In this document: in pieces, positions 33,733 through 46,014 of the stretch
How the letters are laid out: each line of letters starts with the position of its first letter
How positions within the stretch are numbered: the first letter of the stretch is position 1
DNA from: Agrypnia vestita
Taxonomy: Eukaryota > Arthropoda > Insecta > Trichoptera > Phryganeidae
NCBI GenBank assembly: GCA_016648135.1
Contig: JADDOH010010052.1
Span: 1-64,000 of the forward strand
Reading direction: 5' to 3'
Length of the DNA: 64,000 nt
Program-made: the position numbers and the translations under genes
The notes under the pieces: model-generated
The model's input: only the letters and a program-made list of their open reading frames with translations
The model's database searches: none
Told to the model about the DNA's origin: nothing

Positions 33733-34851
33733 TCAAGACAGCGTCACTAATGTTTCAATAGTCTCATTCCAAATGTTCTCAAAGTTTTCCTTCTCCCCGC
33801 ACCGGTTCTCAACCCACGGGCCGATGTTTGGTCCGCTTCGTTGGTTTACAAGAACAACAGAGTGATCACGAATTGAGTTATTGATTTCATTATCGTCTAC
33901 GTCAATAAAATCCAGTCCCTCAGAATCGTATGCAGAATCGTAACTACAGTTGACGTTTTCGTAAACGGATGGCGTTCTTTGCTGTTTTCTTCTGACGTCA
34001 ATAGGAAATGGCGGGGTGGTCGACAAGGACGAAGAGGCATTGGTTTGCAAATTTTTCAATTCGATACGATCTTCACAATTCCTGGAGATGGCGGTGGTGC
34101 TGTTGTCCGCTTCCGGTGGTATTTTTTCGAACCGCGGCGACTGGTGGATTCGCCTCTCCCTTCGTAGACGGCGCAGTTGTCTGAACATCTGTAAGAATAA
34201 CAATTTTTTTTAAATAATTGAACAGATTATTTTATTGTCGTTGTCTCTGCAAATTGTTGGTCAGAAAGTGAGTAAAACTTTGATGACAAGATTCCTCGCT
34301 GACAGAGAAGTAAAACTTAATAAAAGCATGTAAAAAAATAAACGATTACGTTTTTAAAAATGCAAGTTGGTACAACTATGTGAATATTTTTTTTCGTTCA
34401 TCGCTTATCATAAGTCTCAAATCTAAAAAATATCAACAGAGTTCAAGTACCTAGTTATAAAAAATATTGCATTTACATAAACACAAATATCATTAAATTG
34501 TATATTATTATTTTTAAAAATAACGTCTAAAAATATAAATAAACACTGTTTCCATATTGTAGATTAGTAGTAAAGGTTTGGTCTAGTAGTAAAGACATTT
34601 GCCTAGTGATCAAGCTAGTGGTCGCAGGTTCGAGCCTCTTTTAGTTTTTTCAAAGTACAAGCGTTAGGTTTAGATTTAAAATAGTAAGAATATTGATATA
34701 ACATGTATTTCGTGTTTGCATTTCTATTCTTTTAATAAGCCACCATATTAATCGACAAATAATATGACATTCAAAAGATTTACTCTATTCAAATACAACA
34801 TACCTTAAGGCATTTTCTGCTGGCCAGTAAAACAACGTATCTGACAGACAT
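33733..34851 (-). CDS. Unrecognised 167-aa protein, two exons
   Basis: Spliced CDS complement(join(33733-34188, 34804-34851)). The first exon encodes MSVRYVVLLASRKCLK and ends CTTAAG before the donor GTATGT. The second follows a TTATTCTTACAG acceptor in phase 0 and continues MFRQLRRLRRERRIHQSPRF. Together they give 16 + 151 residues. The N-terminus is strongly basic, which could be amphipathic or a nuclear signal. The middle is rich in Ser/Thr/Asn, and an acidic/Tyr block (SYDSAYDSEGLDFIDVDDNE) precedes the C-terminus. No signal peptide or known domain is recognised. The start is supported by GGGAACATG. It lies convergent to Hey. Bearded-family membership was considered because of the basic N-terminus and Notch context, but the conserved NxANE-type motif is absent. 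Confidence 0.75.
34189..34803 (-). other. Intron of the 167-aa gene, containing a SINE
   Basis: GTATGT...TTCTTACAG on the minus strand. It is AT-rich except for the SINE at 34575-34733. Confidence 0.7.
34575..34733 (+). mobile_element. tRNA-derived SINE, uninterrupted copy
   Basis: The head GGTTTGGTCTAGTAGTAAAG ... GTCGCAGGTTCGAGCCTC has tRNA A- and B-box-like sequence. The body TTTAAAATAGTAAGAATATT and tail CGTGTTTGCATTTCTATT match the split copy at 26087-27100 and the fragment at 31.9 kb. It lies in the intron of the minus-strand gene, antisense to it. Confidence 0.8.
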
Positions 34852-37187
34852 GTTCCCTCCTAAGCACGCACGTCACATAAACAAACTACTTGTGTGTATA
34901 ATTGAAGTCGGCACTTGCCGCGTCGTTCTCCAATGAGAGTCTGACAGGAAATGTGCCGCTGGTTTCTTCTCCCACCCTTATAAAACATCCCCTCCAATTT
35001 AATACCGCGGAACACACTGCCAATAAATGGGGAAATAATTGAATTAATGTGTGAGTTTGTGCGATTCGTTTTATTGCGTGGGGCGCAGATGAATACCGCG
35101 CAAGTTAATGCCCATTCAGTGTGGGAATAAATTTGATAATGTAATTGGCAGCGGTGACCAAGGAATCAATCTATAGTATATATTCTGATAATCATTCCGC
35201 CTGGTTGCCATCATCAATTTGTTTAAGTTAAACAATGTATAATATTGTTTTGAAATATCTATCTCGTATTGCTTGGGGTGCTGTAGGTACTATAATGTAT
35301 TGGTGAAATCAATAAACTTTTTATCAGATCACCAAAGCCTCATGATGAAAAGAAACAGATCTAAACTGACTTCAAAGACAGAAAAATAAAATTGATTGCA
35401 AAATTGTTTACAACTTGAACTACATGACACCAACTGAAGAAACTAACAAACAATACAAAAACTCAACATCAATAACCTATCAACGACCTAAAACAAACAA
35501 ATGGCGACATCAAATTACCAAAAACTCGTGAAATCTATCATCATTACACTAGAACATCTCGAAACTACCACATCAATCATGCTCACACAAAAACAGAACC
35601 ATCGCGTCTCATCTTCTGAACTATAGTACGTCTGAAACTATAATATAATGACTTACCATTACGATCAAAACAACAAAATTTTCACTCATATAAATATAAG
35701 GTGACAAATATTCTAAGAAGTACAAAAATAATAATAAATAACTTGTCTATTTTTAATATTTTCCATTTTTTTATTACATATTTTTTATTATCTAAATACT
35801 TCAACATGTATGTAAATGAAAATGTAATTTTGACAGATCCCTCGGATCTCTCATATCTTTTTTCTAAATAAAAAATAAAGAAAATACTATATATAACGTT
35901 AAAGTTAGAGCTTGACAGAACAATGACTAATACAAATTTTATGCTTGTCATGCGAATAAAAGAAATCTAACGTAAAACCATTTTTACTTCATTTGTTTGA
36001 CACTTAACTTCATTTAGATATATTAATATTATAAAATATTCTTTTTTACAAGTGTATATAAAACTTTGTACAACGCTTTCCATAAATTTCATGCGCCTAA
36101 ATTATCTGCAATCGTCGTAACAACATGTATATATATTATTTTTCGTATCCATATCCAGGAGGATAATTCCATTGTGACTATTTTTCACCAACTGTGACAC
36201 CTTTTCAAAATCTCTGCTGGGTACATGAATATGGGGAAGACAATATTGTGAACCGATACTGGTTAAAGTACCATTAACATATTATTTTTAAAATTTTATT
36301 AAAAAACAGTTCTTGTAAATCAAAAATAAGTTTATGATAATTTTAAATCAATTAATTCTTTAATGTTTAATTAATAACCCAATTTGTAAACTTATGAGAA
36401 AGTATGCAAAGATCCGTAGGAAGATGTATTCCTCTCTGGTCCAAACTTCCCGAGAGAAAGTGTGTGGGGTTCGGGAAATACCCCCGGGAACGCGCGCTTT
36501 CCCCTCGGAAACTGTATTACTCGCGGTTCACACGGAAATACGTACTTATGTACTCCATATCATACGCTGTTTTTTAGGAAGCACCCATTGAACTGCGAAT
36601 ATTTAAATACACAAAGGACAAAAAAGTCTGTATTTTATATTACAAATACATTAAGGGTAAAAGCGAGATTTTTTCGAGAATTTTTTACGCAAAATAAAAG
36701 TAAAATATGTGATTCTTATTATTTTGAGTTTATATTCAGCATTCTTGTTTTTTTATTCTTAAAAAATAAGAATACGAACACGTTGAATAATTTTTCCTTC
36801 TATCCTATTAAATAACTTTGTTCTTCTCTATGTAATGCTCACCATGAGTCTCGGTCCTGGTTCCTATCTGGAAGTTGTCTCTGGTTTTTTATTTAATTCA
36901 TAAAATAAAAATATCTCTTACGATTCCGCATTTTTTTAATTTCCAAATATTTTTTTTTTGTTTTCAGAGGTAAACCACATTGACACTAAGCAACATTTTA
37001 TTATATTTAGACTCAGGTCATGCTTTATACCAATTTGAAAGCCACCTACACAATGTAATGTCATTCTTATATGGGGGTGCATAAAATTACTTCAATTTAA
37101 AAGAATTGTTATAATAATTTTACTTTATAATACCGTAAGAAAATAAATTATCATCATCCAAAAATTGCTTGTTTACAATATTATTTT
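34852..37187. other. Upstream region of the 167-aa gene; nothing else recognised
   Basis: 35120-35127 is TGTGGGAA, another Su(H) consensus match, about 270 bp upstream of the start codon. A GC-richer patch at 36460-36530 contains CCCCCGGGAACGCGCGC but no recognised gene. The rest is AT-rich. Confidence 0.45.
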
Positions 37188-37550
37188 GGATAAAATATCC
37201 AACGTAAGCCACAATTTGTCAAACAAAAATTTTAGTGTAGGATTAAATTTTGGATCAAATATCTAACGTAAGCCACAATTTGTCAAACAAAAATTTTGAC
37301 TTCATTTAATTCAACGAAACGATGTGTTTAATTTTATTACAGTAAAATCTTTAAAGCGACATAATTAGCCACAAAATTGTATTGAATTTTTTGTTTACAG
37401 TTATATAAGGGGTAAAATTCTAATATAATTAATGATCACAAACAAAATACATGAAGATTATATATGATTTCATTTTATTGAAGTAAAATCTTTAAAATAA
37501 TAAAAAATCAACCACAAAATTGCATCGATTTTTTTTTGTTTACAGTAATA
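37188..37550. repeat. Two adjacent tandem duplications (64 bp and ~140 bp)
   Basis: AACGTAAGCCACAATTTGTC recurs at 37201 and 37265 (64-bp period). AGTAAAATCTTTAAA followed by AGCCACAAAATTG / AACCACAAAATTG recurs near 37342 and 37482 (about 140 bp). Confidence 0.85.
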
Positions 37551-38288
37551 TTAATTTCATGAAAATTACAATTAAGGTATAGTAGGTATGTACGAGTATT
37601 ATTTAAATGTATCAGTTTAGCCAATAAAAAAAAGCAGTTTAGCCAATAAAAAAAAGCACCACGTGCCGAAGTACTCGACGATAATTGTTCTTCCCACGAG
37701 AAAGAGGTTCCAGGTCTGTTCCGTGGGATCACCAGACAGTACCCACGGGAAAAATGTTCGCCCTACTTCACTCCTTTGGTAAAGGGCTCTGGTCTGCCCT
37801 GGTAGCGGTAGGGGTGGGCCGTGGGGGTGCAAAGCGCGCGCAGCATTTTGCCTATTGTAGCCTGTTCCCTGCAATCATCAACATTGTCGATGAAGAGTGT
37901 CCCAGATAATAACTAAATATTTTTTCCAATTCTGCAATGACATTTTTAATGGTTGTAATGAATAAACCCTGTCCTGGAATTCCGGATTGGAAAAGGTAAT
38001 ACAAATCCATGCCAACATCCGTAATTATTCGCAGTTTCATGATTACGACTGGTGTCATCTAAAGCATGACGAATATGAAGATAATTAAATTTTCGATATT
38101 AAAAATGGTTTAAATTTATTTAACATTCACCGAATTGGTAATTGCAGAACACATAAAAAATATAACATTCTACATATGAGTTTATAATTCCCTTTATCCG
38201 TCACGTGTCACCCTCGACTCCTAAGATCGATGTACTTTTGCGCTCTGTCATTCTTTAACTAAATATGCGATATAAGTATGGTATAGTA
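37551..38288. other. Intergenic with GC-richer patch
   Basis: 37680-37860 is GC-rich and includes TTCCCACG at 37691-37698. The motif TTTAGCCAATAAAAAAAAGC is repeated directly at 37616 and 37636. Open frames exist on both strands but carry no recognised domain. Confidence 0.4.
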
Positions 38289-39130
38289 TGCGATAGTAGC
38301 AAAAATATTACAAGAGACAGCTAAACTAGCACAAAAAGCTATTCTTAGGGTGATTATTGGTCGCCCGTTCAGGTATTCATGGGATCTTCTCTTTGCAGAG
38401 TGAAATAATTTACGCGCGGAGACTCGTAGAATACTACCACTCACATAAACACACTCATTCAGTTACAAACCACACACACAACACAATACAACAAGCAAAC
38501 ATACAGTAGACACGAGTGCTGAGAGCAAGAACACTTATTTTTACTCCCTTTCTTTTAACTCGTAGCGTCTGATTGCTTGCTTGTCTGACGAAAAAACTTT
38601 GCATCAATTTTTAACCCTTTTCCCGTGATCCAATCGAGCTGAAACTTTGCAAGAAGACTCGTGGCGACGATCAAGAAGATCTGTCAAATTTTCGTTAAAA
38701 AAAAGTAATAATTGTACTATAATTTTGGATTTTTATATTTAATGGTTTTTTCATACAACTCAGTAAGTAGTATGAAAATACTCCGACGCATCTGGTAGAC
38801 ACGAAAACCGGAAATGAGAAAGGGAGTATTGTAAAAACTTGTTTTTTATGGGTTAGTTTTTAAACTGTTCGTATTTTGGAATGTTCCTTTCTTGAAATTT
38901 GTTTTGCGACAACAATGTATTGTAGTACCATTTAACTGTCAAGTATGTATTATGATGTTGTGCCATGGTGATTCTTAAAGTTGGTATCTTTATTTGTCCC
39001 TTTGTTCTATGTCTATTACTTATGCAGTCTAAGGGGTGAGATTTATTTATAAAATATTGTTTGTAAATTTTGTATAGTGAGTTTGTTTTATATATTTTTG
39101 TGAGTGATGGTTCATTAAATTCTTTAAATA
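38289..39130 (+). pseudogene. Jockey-like LINE RT C-terminus, interrupted by a MITE
   Basis: The + frame reads LQETAKLAQKAILRVIIGRP, FRYSWDLLFAE, stop, RAETRRILPL, stop, then KPHTQHNTTSKHTVDTSAES. This is the thumb and tail of Jockey/R1-type reverse transcriptases (the usual ..NTR.K....P..RL..). After the MITE at 38542-38828 the frame resumes with FMG and FLN, the next conserved block (SFMG...K.FN) of the same domain. Stops and the insertion make it dead. The 3' limit is approximate. Confidence 0.6.
38542..38828 (+). mobile_element. MITE family C, copy 2
   Basis: Bounded by TACTCCCTTT and AAAGGGAGTA, 287 bp, and aligning with the complement of 24298-24588. It sits inside a LINE reverse-transcriptase remnant whose coding similarity continues on both sides, so it was inserted later. 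It is not a gene. Confidence 0.8.
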
Positions 39131-40719
39131 TATTTACAGTAGGATAGTCATAAAGGGTTTTGAGAATCGTTTTGATAATTATTGTTTGTGTTATGATTAA
39201 TTGTATTATAATTAGTTTATCGAAATATGGCTTAAACTCTCAGAAATTATATATAAAAGTGTTAAGTAGAAACGACAAGATTTATATTTATATATGTAGA
39301 TAGATTAGTTAACTGGGACCCTATGTGTTGGCGAAAAATCCTAAATTCGGCCCTGTGCATTATTTAACCTTTTTTCTGTAAAGCGGATTCTAACTCTAAC
39401 ATACATAATATAATGCATGATGTGTAATCGTATGTGTGGACGTTATACGTCAGTGTACGTGAGGGAAACTAATATCGTTGCCAAAGAATGATTGGTCTGG
39501 CACGTGTCCATGTACGAAGACACGTGACCTGAGGAGATCGAGGGAAGGGGGACTCCATGGGCGTCGACACTTGCGCCAAAGGAGTTCGTTTTTGAAAAGT
39601 ACCGTTTGCAAATGTTTGAATGGTTTTCTTCCACTCGATACGTTCCAGTAGATTTTGTGAACATCAAAAATAGTAAAAACGTGCTTATACGTTTGTGTGA
39701 AAAGTTATAGAAACATTCGTACTAATATAGAGTATCATTGAACCTACCTTTGTTATTAATTTTAAGCACTATTATTAGCCTTTTGGGATAATGAAGAATC
39801 TCTTGTGCGGTGAATGGACACTCACCGCATTCCCAGGACCATTTTATGAGCGAAAACTCCCATACCGGTTCTTCTCATACGTCGCCTGGTTGACAATTAT
39901 TTCTCTAAAGGCCATCTCCGTGCCGTGTAAAGGGCGACCTAGCGAGAAGAGGTCACTCACTGTTCCTCTCCCTCCAGCATAAACTCTTTATTAGAAAATT
40001 GAAAACATAGATACAATGAAAATAATATGAATATCCCGTAAGACAAAATTTCAACGTAAGGTGGTAAATAAGGAATGAAAAAATAAAAGAAAGTAAAAAC
40101 ATAAGAAAATTTGCATCAGATAAGAATAGTAGTAACAAAATCAAAATAAAGAAATTAAAAAATCAGTGTACTGCCAAACAACCTTCTATCTACTTAGGAG
40201 CACTGAAAGAATACGCACCTAGTAGATATTTTAAATAATGAAATCAATGAAGTTTTGAGAGCTCAAGCAACCTTATGCTCGTAAAAAAGATGCAGTGTTC
40301 ATGATCAGATGATGGATTCATGATCAGATCAGTTCTTGAAGACATTTTATGAAATGGAAACATGTACTCACCGAGGAAATTGTGCATCTGAAAGCCTTGA
40401 AGAATCTGAAAAGTGGATCTACAGATCCGTTTATCTCACCAAGCAGGGAAAACATCCTAGAAAAGGGAGAACATTGATGATTTGACAATGGTTTGACCAG
40501 TGTACTATAAAGCTTTTCCGGGTTGTAGTGCACAATGTAATAAAAGCATATTGTTAGATGTGAATGCCTGATAGATAAATAATAAAAAAATATGTTTTAT
40601 CATCAATTCATCGAAAATCCTAAGGATTTAAAGACGACCGTCCCACGGTGGTGAAAATGAAAAAGTAATTAGTTCTAGAGATTTTAAAGACAAATTTCCA
40701 CTTCTTATTATTCTTGTGC
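39131..40719. other. Intergenic; dispersed-repeat fragment
   Basis: 39795-39860 (complement GGTCCTGGGAATGCGGTGAG) resembles 22735-22790. 39430-39670 is GC-richer with a minus-strand frame but no recognised product. The rest is AT-rich. Confidence 0.4.
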
Positions 40720-41115
40720 CCCATCCGTTCGATGGACATTGACTATCATCACTTTATTTACTGCAGCCCTGCAGCAGACTGGCCAAACCAATGTGTTAGG
40801 TTTTTCCGCCATGATGTTCTCCTTCTTCAGGGGCCCCACTTCCGGCAATCTTTCCTTGCATTATGAGGTGCAAGATATTGTAATTCTCTGAATGTATCAT
40901 CACATGTCCGAGATATTGAAGTTTGAATTACTTATTTTTCTTTATTCATCCGAACCATAACATCTTCATTCGTAATTCTGTCTCTCCAGCTTATTTTAAG
41001 TACTCTTCACTGTTATAGATCCACATCTCGAATGTTTTTCATGTCGCCTTATCAATTCTTAGTTAAGCCTTTGTGCTTCCGTTCCATAAAACAATACTGA
41101 GAATACGTAGCATCT
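40720..41115 (-). pseudogene. LINE endonuclease-reverse transcriptase tail, frameshifted
   Basis: On the minus strand, KLQYLGHVMIHSENYNILHL and IMQGKIAG are followed, after a frame change, by RRRTSWRKN and THWFGQSAAGLQ. This is the conserved end of insect LINE polyproteins (KLQYLGHVMR, QGKI.GKRG.GRRR.SWL.NLR.WFG). Upstream, MLRILSIVLWNG is also in keeping. Several stops and at least one frameshift make this an old inactive copy. Confidence 0.75.
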
Positions 41116-42740
41116 TACCATTCGCATACATAATCCAAGGATGAGATCTTTATACTAAAATGTTATAATGTTATTAGTATTACGTTTAATCTGTATAATA
41201 AAAAGGTAGCAATATGAAAGAATTCCAAATTAGTCGTACCACGTCGTGCGTCCACCGAAGCTTTGATCTCGGACGTAGGCACTTCTTGGCTGTGTTCCCC
41301 TGTATGTATTTAAATAAAGAACTTAGTGAAACATTAGCCTTCACTGTTATTTGATTAATTGCGCGTGCACTGGCACGATGTGCACCCACACTCGCATGAC
41401 TCCCGTCATATACCTTATAAATATTACCGTAGGTCCAAACAAAAACTCAACTAAATTGTAATACATAGATATTGTTCAACATCATAAAATTGTACATATA
41501 ATGAAACGACACTGGTTCATTACTAATTTATTAATTTTAAAAAAATAATAACAACACATCAAATTATTCCGGTTCATTTTATAGAAATATTCGACTGTAT
41601 GTTATTATAATAATTATTTGGCAGTTTTTTATTTCGTTTCTCCGTTGATTAAACATAATTTTTATTTAAAAAACTGTTGCATCTTAAGTCGCTTTTTATG
41701 AATTTAATTTTTTCCGTGCTTATCAAATAAGACTTTTTCTATTACGAGTGTCTTGAAAGGTTGCAAAAAAAGTTTTTTTTAAAAAGAGTTTCAAATTAAT
41801 GTATAAACTTTTTTCCTATTCTCATATTATTACTAGGTAAACCAACCTCAAAAAGTAATTTGTATTTTCCTTTTCCAATTATTAAATAGCTTACAAAATA
41901 GATGTACCTTCAGGACGAAAAAGTAACGGATCTATCTAATTTGTATATTTCTACTAAATTCGAAACTTCACTCCATTGTAATGAATTAGTTTTCCTTCAA
42001 ATTTCCCAACATTTGACTCACAAAAAACATTAGTCTTGTATATGCGATAATGAAAATAGTCGCAGATAACATCCCTTGTGATTCTACACATGCCCAACAA
42101 ATTTAGTTAGAAAATAAATTGTTTAAATATTTATTTAAAAAAACATCATGTTAATATACATTTTTAAACAATATTGAAATAATAAATTTATGCAATATAT
42201 TTAAGAAAGCGCTTCAAAATGTAAAAAAATGTACGAATAAGATCCCAATAATAATAATTTTGTCTGTATTATGTCCTTAATATATTTTTTTCTTTTTTCT
42301 TGTTTTTTTTCTTATCATTTATATAAATAGGTAAATACTTATTCTTTAGGAAAAGATATGTAAAATACCGTAATTTTTGACGGGTTACAGCTAATTTAAT
42401 AAAGAAGTAAATAAAATAATTCCCGCGCGTACTATCTATTACAATCACATTACGATAAAATAATAATGTTTCTGGATTCATTTATCTTCAAAGTTTTATC
42501 ATATTGACCTTCAGATATAGTTCTTTTAAATACCTAAAAATATATTTCGTTCATGGAATAAAAAAAATAAATCCGTATTTAAATTTCTAAATATTCCTGT
42601 TAAAAAAATTAAAAGGAAAATTTGCCTGTAATCTTTTTAGTACCTACTTTTAAAATACAAGAACTGCACTTTTTCCAACCTTAAGTTAATTATTCGTTTC
42701 GACAAGCGATGTCATCATTAAGAATTCGATCCGAACAGAA
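41116..42740. other. AT-rich intergenic, nothing recognised
   Basis: Low-complexity A/T-rich sequence with poly(T) and poly(A) runs. No exon, RNA gene or element was recognised. Confidence 0.5.
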
Positions 42741-42750
42741 GATGCACCGT

Positions 42751-42760
42751 TATAAATAGG
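42751..42760 (+). promoter_or_regulatory. TATA-box-like sequence
   Basis: TTATAAATAGG lies about 40 bp before the ATG at 42791, leaving a plausible start site near 42780. The match is good, but A/T-rich DNA produces such strings often. Confidence 0.3.
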
Positions 42761-42790
42761 ACACATTTTCATTTTGAACAGAAAACGTTA

Positions 42791-43210
42791 ATGAGTAAGC
42801 TCCAGCCCCTCCCTGCGCGATATTTGCCGAACACATTCAAACATAATTATTTCTGTGTAGAGAGCAAACAGAATAGCATTTTACTCGACACGTGGCTGAA
42901 TATTTTTATTGCATTTTCAGTCGGTGTTAATAATTCTACAATGAAAGGACTGCAACAGAGAGATTGGAGAGTATTCATCCTAATCATTTTTTATTTACAT
43001 ACATCCATACATATTATATATCTAAAATCAAGAAAATGGCCAAATATTTATTTTTGTTGTCCAGCATTATTTTTATGCAATTTATCTATTAAAAAATATG
43101 TGAAGCTATTTCATATATTTAATATGTTACTCTTGCTCCTACAAATAAATGGTGGATCATGTATTCTTCATTTTTCCTATCATCACTTTGCCCGTCGCAT
43201 AGCAACATAA
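42791..43210 (+). CDS. Orphan 139-codon ORF, hydrophobic product
   Basis: ATG at 42791, stop at 43208-43210, preceded by a TATA-like box and followed within about 50 bp by two AATAAA strings (about 43235 and 43247). The predicted protein has hydrophobic stretches, for example VFILIIFYLHTSIHIIYL and MLLLLLQ, separated by basic residues. No family is recognised. The frame is unusually long for such A/T-rich DNA, but an occasional chance frame of this size is expected in 64 kb. Confidence 0.25.
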   Translation: MSKLQPLPARYLPNTFKHNYFCVESKQNSILLDTWLNIFIAFSVGVNNSTMKGLQQRDWRVFILIIFYLHTSIHIIYLKSRKWPNIYFCCPALFLCNLSIKKYVKLFHIFNMLLLLLQINGGSCILHFSYHHFARRIAT

Positions 43211-43250
43211 AACAAATATAAATTGAAAGTTGTTAATAAATTAAACAAAT

Positions 43251-45154
43251 AAAAATCATTAATTTCCTGTCATTATTGTCGTATTATTGATTGAAGTGCT
43301 CATAGTTTAAAGTAAATTTTTAGTGATTTTTTTCAATTATTATGTATATTACTAATTTTGTTAAAAAATAATGTAAGAAAATCCAGTCTCATTAAAAAAA
43401 CAGGTATCCTAATTATAATTGTAGGCGAATTTCGATTTTCAGAAGGAAAAAAGGAAAATAAAAATATTTAAAAATATATTTCGAATTTCACTAATATAAT
43501 TTTTTTTAAATTAACCCATATTGAAAAAGGAAAAAATATAAAGTTGATAATATGATAAATTCATCACTTGGATAGAAATTTTTAAGGAAAATACTTTCAT
43601 TAAATAATAAAACTAAATTATAACCAAATTAAGATAAATAATCTCACACAGAAAACTTAAGATCATATAATTCTTGTTTCGACATGATATATCATATGTT
43701 ATATTACTTATTTTTAAATTTCTTTTAATGAATAATTATGTTATATATTTTGCAATCCAGTGATACTAATTCAATCATTTTATTCATTTGAAGTTTAAAA
43801 ATAGTTTTAAATATAAACTCTGTACTCTTTCATATTGAAATTTAATGTAGGTATCTACTTAGAAATGAATAAAACAAAATGCTGAAAAAGTTTTTATTAA
43901 TTAATCTTAATTTACTTCCCTTTACCAATTCGTTCCCTAAACAAGAGTATGCACACTTTATACCGAATTTAATCACCAAACATGGCTGCCGACCAACCGA
44001 AATTACTGAAAGCTAATACCGTATTTCGTCAGACATCAAATTAAAGCATTTCCAAATATAATTTGTTCCAATGCAGGCATTCCCAATGTTCGTTGCTGAC
44101 TACTCGATATTTTAACACAATAAAAAAAAATTATTTTTTAGAAAATATTCTAATTTATTTTATTATATTATATTTATTATCTATTATTTTATTAAAAAAT
44201 TGAATTTATTATTGTTAATAATTATATTATAAATTTATTATATTATAAAATATCATAATTAATTATTGTAAACATTATTAAAAATTATATTTGTAATTTT
44301 ATTATATTATTATAAAATATTATAATAAAAATAAAGGAATTTAAACTGATTCATGCTTTGAAGATCAATGTTAGTATCATAAAGAATAACGACTCATTTA
44401 CATTAATTTCTGAGCTTACACGAGTTTAATAAATTAATCATCTCAACACCACTTACATATTTTTAGAAATAAAACATTTCTAGTTTACCTTACAAATATA
44501 ATTTTTTAATACCTAAAGATATTCTGCTCGGGCTGAATATTGTATTTTTTCTATGGAACGAATAATAAAATCTAGTAATAACAGGTAGTCCTCGGTTAAT
44601 GATGATTCCATTTGTGTCAATTCACATAAATACTACTTTTTCCTACCAAAAAGAACATCTGAATGAAACCGGGTGGCCTGAGCGTATTTTTCAACCATAA
44701 AGATTGATGAACTTTATGAGATCGACCGCGATTGAGAACCAAATGCAAAGATAAATAGGAGTTGAAAGGAAAAGAAAAATTCATTGAATCTTATTTGATT
44801 TTTACCAAAAAGATAAAGCTATCCAACACGAGGAACTTCAATGTATAAATAATATCACTGCGAAATTTCACAGACTTTTAGATTAAATTTTGTTTTGTTG
44901 TTGGTATTATAATATTTTTTATTATTTTGGAATTGTTTTTTATTTTATTTTTACAATAAAATACATTTAAAATTTTATTTATTGTATTGATTTAATATTT
45001 TTATTCAATTTAATTTTGTATTATTTCAATTACTTGCATATTTATAGATACTTTATACCTACAAAATTATATTCTCAAGCTACTTTATTTCGCATTATTT
45101 TATATAATTTCTTTCTTTCTATATAATTTCTTTCTTTCTTTCTATATAATAATA
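43251..45154. other. AT-rich intergenic
   Basis: 44120-44340 is almost entirely A and T and rich in TATTATA-type palindromes, a possible matrix-attachment-type region. 44690-44760 resembles 8540-8600. No gene is recognised. Confidence 0.45.
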
Positions 45155-45412
45155 TTCTTTCTTTCTATATAATTAATATGCCTTAGTATATCATAAATAT
45201 TTATCATTACTGACATATTTCTGTTTGTTTAAATTTTTTATTCTTTCTTTCTATATAATTAATATACCTTAGTATATCATAAATATTTATCATTAATGAC
45301 ATATTTCTAAATGTGGAGACCTGTAATTGGCCATCTATATTGTATCAATGTTTTCTATGCTTTTTTTTTTGTGCTGTTGGTCTTCCATAAACATTAAATA
45401 AATAAATAAATA
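45155..45412 (+). repeat. 86-bp tandem duplication and LINE 3' tail
   Basis: CTATATAATTAATAT at 45165 and 45251 marks a tandem duplication that includes CCTTAGTATATCATAAATAT. From 45320 the sequence GTAATTGGCCATC...TGTGCTGTTGGTCTTCCATA ends in (AAATA)n at 45388-45412. That is the 3' end of a Jockey-type LINE common in Lepidoptera. Confidence 0.65.
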
Positions 45413-46014
45413 ACCCATACTGCTTCTCTATACACGAGTCTTTAACTCTAATAGAGAAGTAAGAAATATATTTTTCTTTATTAGAAATATGTTTTTATTG
45501 TATAATCATAGCATATTTAAAAATACAATAAATAAAAATGCGTATTTTTGGTTGACGGCGTGAAACTTAATTTAAAAAATCTTTACATTATAATTGGATC
45601 CATTTTACAACGATTCAGTATACGCTGGTTCTTTTAGGAATGGCATTGCGACGTAAAGCGATGACTAGGTACCTACATGTGGTGCAATCAAATATTTACT
45701 TCAAAATACTAAATAATGTTTCAACAAACACTATAATTCAACCACGTTCTTCCAAATATTAAGCATTGTGTATTATTAATCACCGACAGTTTTGAAAAAT
45801 GCATATTTATGTCACAATTTTGCCAACGTTAAACAAATTTCAACCGAGAAGGTATATTAATAATTATACCAACCGGCGTCAGAAAATATTGAAAAACGAA
45901 AAAACCTTAAATTTTCAAAATTGTTTAGCTCTCAAATTGACATTCTTAGTTCCAGCCGTATAAAAATCGTCTAGCGCTAAGCTCCTTTTAAAAGTATTCT
46001 CGCTCAAAGAGCCC
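45413..46014. other. Intergenic, dispersed-repeat fragment
   Basis: 45605-45665 (CGATTCAGTATACGCTGG, then TTTTAGGAATGGCATTGCGA) resembles 9513-9560. No gene is recognised. Confidence 0.45.

Noticed and set aside
33733..34851. Bearded-family Notch inhibitor
   Set aside because: Basic N-terminus fits loosely, but the family's conserved internal and C-terminal motifs are absent.
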